DNA from: Smittium mucronatum | Lineage: Eukaryota; Kickxellomycota; Harpellomycetes; Harpellales; Legeriomycetaceae | Length of the DNA: 22,964 nt | NCBI GenBank assembly: GCA_001953115.1 | Contig: LSSL01002712.1 | Coordinates: 1 to 22,964, forward strand | Direction: 5' to 3' | Shown here: in pieces, positions 20,716-22,964 of the stretch | Layout of the letters: the number at the start of each line of letters is the position of its first letter | How positions within the stretch are numbered: position 1 is the stretch's first letter | Program-made: the position numbers and the translations under genes | Notes under the pieces: generated by a model | Seen by the model: the letters and a program-made list of their open reading frames with translations, nothing else | Told to the model about the DNA's origin: nothing | Database searches by the model: none

Positions 20716-22445
20716 ATGAGTCAATACAGCAGATTATCTCTGCTGAATTCAACAGCGACGTTTGAGATGCTGACAGAATCTCCTTCGCGAAAGGATGGGC
20801 TTTCGAAAGAGCTTGAAAACAAATTGCGTGTTTATGGTTGTAAAGTGATCCAATCAGCGGGGATACTACTTCGATTGTAAGTATTTTCCCACCTGTCTAA
20901 ATATGTACCTTTTATTTATGAAAATCAATGCCTTCTTTTTTGAAACCGAGCCTTTTATTTCAACTTTTATTTTTGAAAAGACCTCAGTATGTTATGGCAA
21001 GTGCGTCGATTCTTTTTCAGCGAGTTTATTTTGTTTCGAGCTTTAAATCTTTGGATGTGAAGGTTATTATATCTTTTTTATAGTATATTTCTGATTTGGG
21101 GATATAAAATGATTGGTTATTTTTCTTTTGAATATGTATTAAAATAGGCTGGAGTTTTGGGGTCCTTGTTCCTTGCTACAAAAACTGAGGAGTCTCTTAG
21201 AGGTATAAAGGATATAATAGCTTGTGTTGATATAGTGATAAAAATGGACAGAAATTATCCGTTAAAATGCATGGATTTTTTTGGGAATGTAAGTAAAACA
21301 AAAATAAAAAAAAACTGATATTTCTCCTGAATGGGAGGATTTTGTTTTTTGAAGGTTTATTTTGGGGTTTGGAATTGTATAGGAGTTTTACGAGGATAGA
21401 AATTCGATGGTAAAGGCAGAAATGATTATTTTAAGAAACTTGGGCTTTAACGTCCAGGTTCAGCTTCCGTATGGATTGATGATAAATTATCTACAAAGTC
21501 TTGATTTGATAAATAACCCTCAAGTACCTCAATTGGCTTGGAACTACCTTAACGATGCGTAAGATGTATTTTTTTGAATTCGGGTGATTGTTATAAAACA
21601 TATTATTAAAATTTAAAAAAACTCTGTATGATAGATTACTGACAAGAGTTTATACAATTTTCCAGCCACATGTTGTTGCATGTTCAGCCATTTACTTGGC
21701 AGCAAAAAAGCATGAAGTTGAATTACCTAGTGAGCCCAGCTGGTTTGAAATATTTGATACTAGCGAGACTGAACTTTTGATTGGATGCAAAATGATTCTT
21801 TCGGTTTACGAAAGCGAGATACCTAAAATAGCGCCAATAGACCGGAAGGAATTAGATCTTTACGTTGATGGTAAATTAGAGTCTCATATTTTACAACTGA
21901 GAGAAGATTTATTAAAAAAAGAGGCCAAGGAATCAATGAAGAGTAGAATTCCAACTTTTAATGAATTCCCAAACAGGCCAGGTTTTGAAAAAGCAGCTAT
22001 TAGCGAAAGAGAAAGGATTATTGAAAAAATCAACTCAAACAGACCTAATAATACGCAATCCAGTAGATCCAATTTTGAAAATAGCGAAACTTTGAGTTCA
22101 AAGCACGAATCTGCAAGCTCGAAAGTGAGTGATAAATATATCCAAAACAAACATGTAAAGACGAGTGTTTATGAAAGGGCACCGAATTCGAAACCATATT
22201 CTAGATCTCCTCAAAAAAAAGAAAATAAAACATACCAGTACAGTAGATCACCTCGGCGGAAAGAGGCAAGGCAGTCGGAGAATTTCGGGAGAAGGAGTAG
22301 GAGTCCATACAGTAGGTCACCACGACGTAAAAAAGATTCACGGTCACGGTCACGGTCTCGTTCGCACTCCAGATCACCTCGAATAAAAAGCCGAGATTAT
22401 AGAGGATACAGCAAACCCCATTATTCGGATAAAAGAAGACACTAA
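20716..22445 (+). CDS. cyclin L (SR-type cyclin, CDK11/CDK12-like kinase partner)
   Basis: Five exons, 20716-20876, 20981-21062, 21148-21288, 21383-21558 and 21635-22445, join to 456 aa. The N-terminus (LTESPSRKDGLS, then LRVYGCKVIQSAGILLRL, completed by PQYVMASASILFQR) matches the start of the cyclin L fold, and the start codon leaves the right leader for this family. The first cyclin fold contains SLFLATKTEESLRGIKDII (about residues 87-105), the counterpart of the ASKIEE helix. Then come a KAEMIILRNLGFNV helix and the second fold with LAWNYLNDAL and FQPHVVACSAIYLAAKKHEVELP (about 196-218). Residues 267-322 are charged and probably helical. The tail from about residue 375 is SR-rich (YSRSP copies, densest at 407-436). 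Known role: cyclin L binds CDK11/CDK12-type kinases in nuclear speckles and promotes pre-mRNA splicing; the SR tail directs speckle localisation. The end of exon 2 could instead be 21056 (GTGAAG donor), which would drop VK. Cyclin L1 and L2 cannot be told apart. Confidence 0.97.
22335..22366 (+). repeat. CGGTCA-type microsatellite encoding SR dipeptides
   Basis: Near-identical CGGTCA hexamers run through the cyclin L tail and encode alternating Ser-Arg. Such codon-level repetition is the usual way SR stretches expand and contract. It is part of the coding sequence, not a separate element. Confidence 0.7.
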
Positions 22446-22613
22446 AGTAATTATAGTTGTTGGAGAAATTCAATAACCTCAAGTATATACCATTTCCACA
22501 TTTTAGGCCAGAAACTTGTTATTTTAGAACTATAAGATTGCACTCCTTTCCTTCCTTTGTTTGATTTAAAAAAAGAAAAAACAGTTTAATAGCGACTACT
22601 GAAATCCATTATC

Positions 22614-22619
22614 AATAAA
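22614..22619 (+). promoter_or_regulatory. AATAAA, likely poly(A) signal of cyclin L
   Basis: The hexamer lies 169 nt after the cyclin L stop codon, a normal 3' UTR distance. No competing AATAAA was noticed between the stop and this site. Confidence 0.5.
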
Positions 22620-22819
22620 AGAAATGCGACTAGCAATAGGCTATTCATGTTTTAGTTTACGATGTCAAGGCCGACTAGATTTAAGCATAAACTCTTCCCA
22701 CTATTCAGCTCATAAACTGCCATATACTATATATCTTTTATAGAAAAGAAAAAAGTTGGATGGGTTTTATATATATAAAATCAACTTTTGCGGGTTTAAT
22801 AGCTTTTTAACAGCAAAGA

Positions 22820-22880
22820 CCCCCCCCCTCCACATTAAAAGAAAGAGATTTTTTGGGATGGGGAGGGGAGGGGGGGGGGG
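22820..22880 (+). repeat. strong G-quadruplex motif with facing C-run
   Basis: From 22855 the plus strand reads GGG, AT, GGGG, A, GGGG, A, then eleven G (22870-22880): four or more G-tracts with loops of one or two bases. A run of nine C lies at 22820-22828, about 40 nt upstream, and could pair with the G-run as a hairpin competing with the quadruplex. It sits beyond the cyclin L 3' end and may mark the boundary to the next, GC-richer segment. Confidence 0.75.
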
Positions 22881-22964
22881 ATCAGGGTGCGCCGGGCTAT
22901 TGCATTACTAACTGCCAGGAAACGATTGCGATCTTTTCCCACGAGAAAAAGTATTTTGATAGGG
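22881..22964. other. GC-richer window edge, possible start of another gene
   Basis: The last 84 bases are much less AT-rich than the flank before them, and at least one frame per strand stays open to the window edge. On the plus strand, a perfect TACTAAC (22906-22912) followed by TGCCAG looks like a branch site and 3' splice site, giving a short open exon from 22919. On the minus strand, the frame containing ILFLVGKDRNRFLAVSNAI is open throughout. No family is recognised and the segment is too short to decide. Confidence 0.25.

Noticed and set aside
21884..22482. Three further frames over the cyclin L last exon, two on the minus strand and one on the plus strand
   Set aside because: They are shadows of the SR-rich coding sequence; the histidine/glycine-rich and tyrosine/valine-rich products are typical alternative readings of SR repeats.
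1..22964. CRISPR array, prokaryotic operon, integrase/transposase, or retroelement with recognisable domains
   Set aside because: No spaced direct repeats were found, the genes are spliced, and no catalytic motif of a mobile-element enzyme was recognised in any frame examined.

Overview
This window is nuclear DNA from a eukaryote with a very AT-rich genome. Three protein-coding genes are interrupted by short GT-AG introns of roughly 70-390 nt. There are no Shine-Dalgarno-led or operon-like gene runs, and downstream AATAAA signals are present. All three genes read in the standard code and end in TAA. The lineage cannot be fixed from the sequence. The gene set (a Rogdi/Rav2 protein, a CDK5RAP1 tRNA methylthiotransferase and a cyclin L) fits an opisthokont or another protist with an AT-rich genome, such as an early-diverging fungus; that is inference only.

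Layout: 1-7266 is AT-rich spacer with two GC-richer patches near 5.9-6.1 kb and 6.6-6.9 kb that hold short or broken open frames. 7267-8897 (+) is a small multi-exon gene whose exons add up to a divergent Rogdi/Rav2-like protein (RAVE complex, V-ATPase assembly). 8996-11818 (-) is an eight-exon CDK5RAP1 (MiaB-type, mitochondrial ms2i6A tRNA methylthiotransferase), convergent with the Rogdi gene with only 98 bp between the two stop codons. 11819-20715 is a gene desert of nearly 9 kb; its only coding-like signal is a broken frame at 12.8-13.1 kb (-). 20716-22445 (+) is a five-exon cyclin L with an SR-rich tail, preceded by an upstream ORF that ends 5 nt before its start codon. 22446-22964 is 3' flank with a strong G-quadruplex motif and a GC-richer end that may be the edge of another gene.

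The three genes are unrelated housekeeping functions (V-ATPase assembly, mitochondrial tRNA modification, splicing/transcription kinase partner), and nothing suggests that they work together. I found no mobile element with recognisable domains, no CRISPR array, no tRNA or rRNA, and no gene cluster that looks like a new system. The items most worth a second look are the hidden Rogdi gene with one unresolved exon phase, the broken open frames in the spacers, the G4 motifs all on one strand, and the regional C/G skew.
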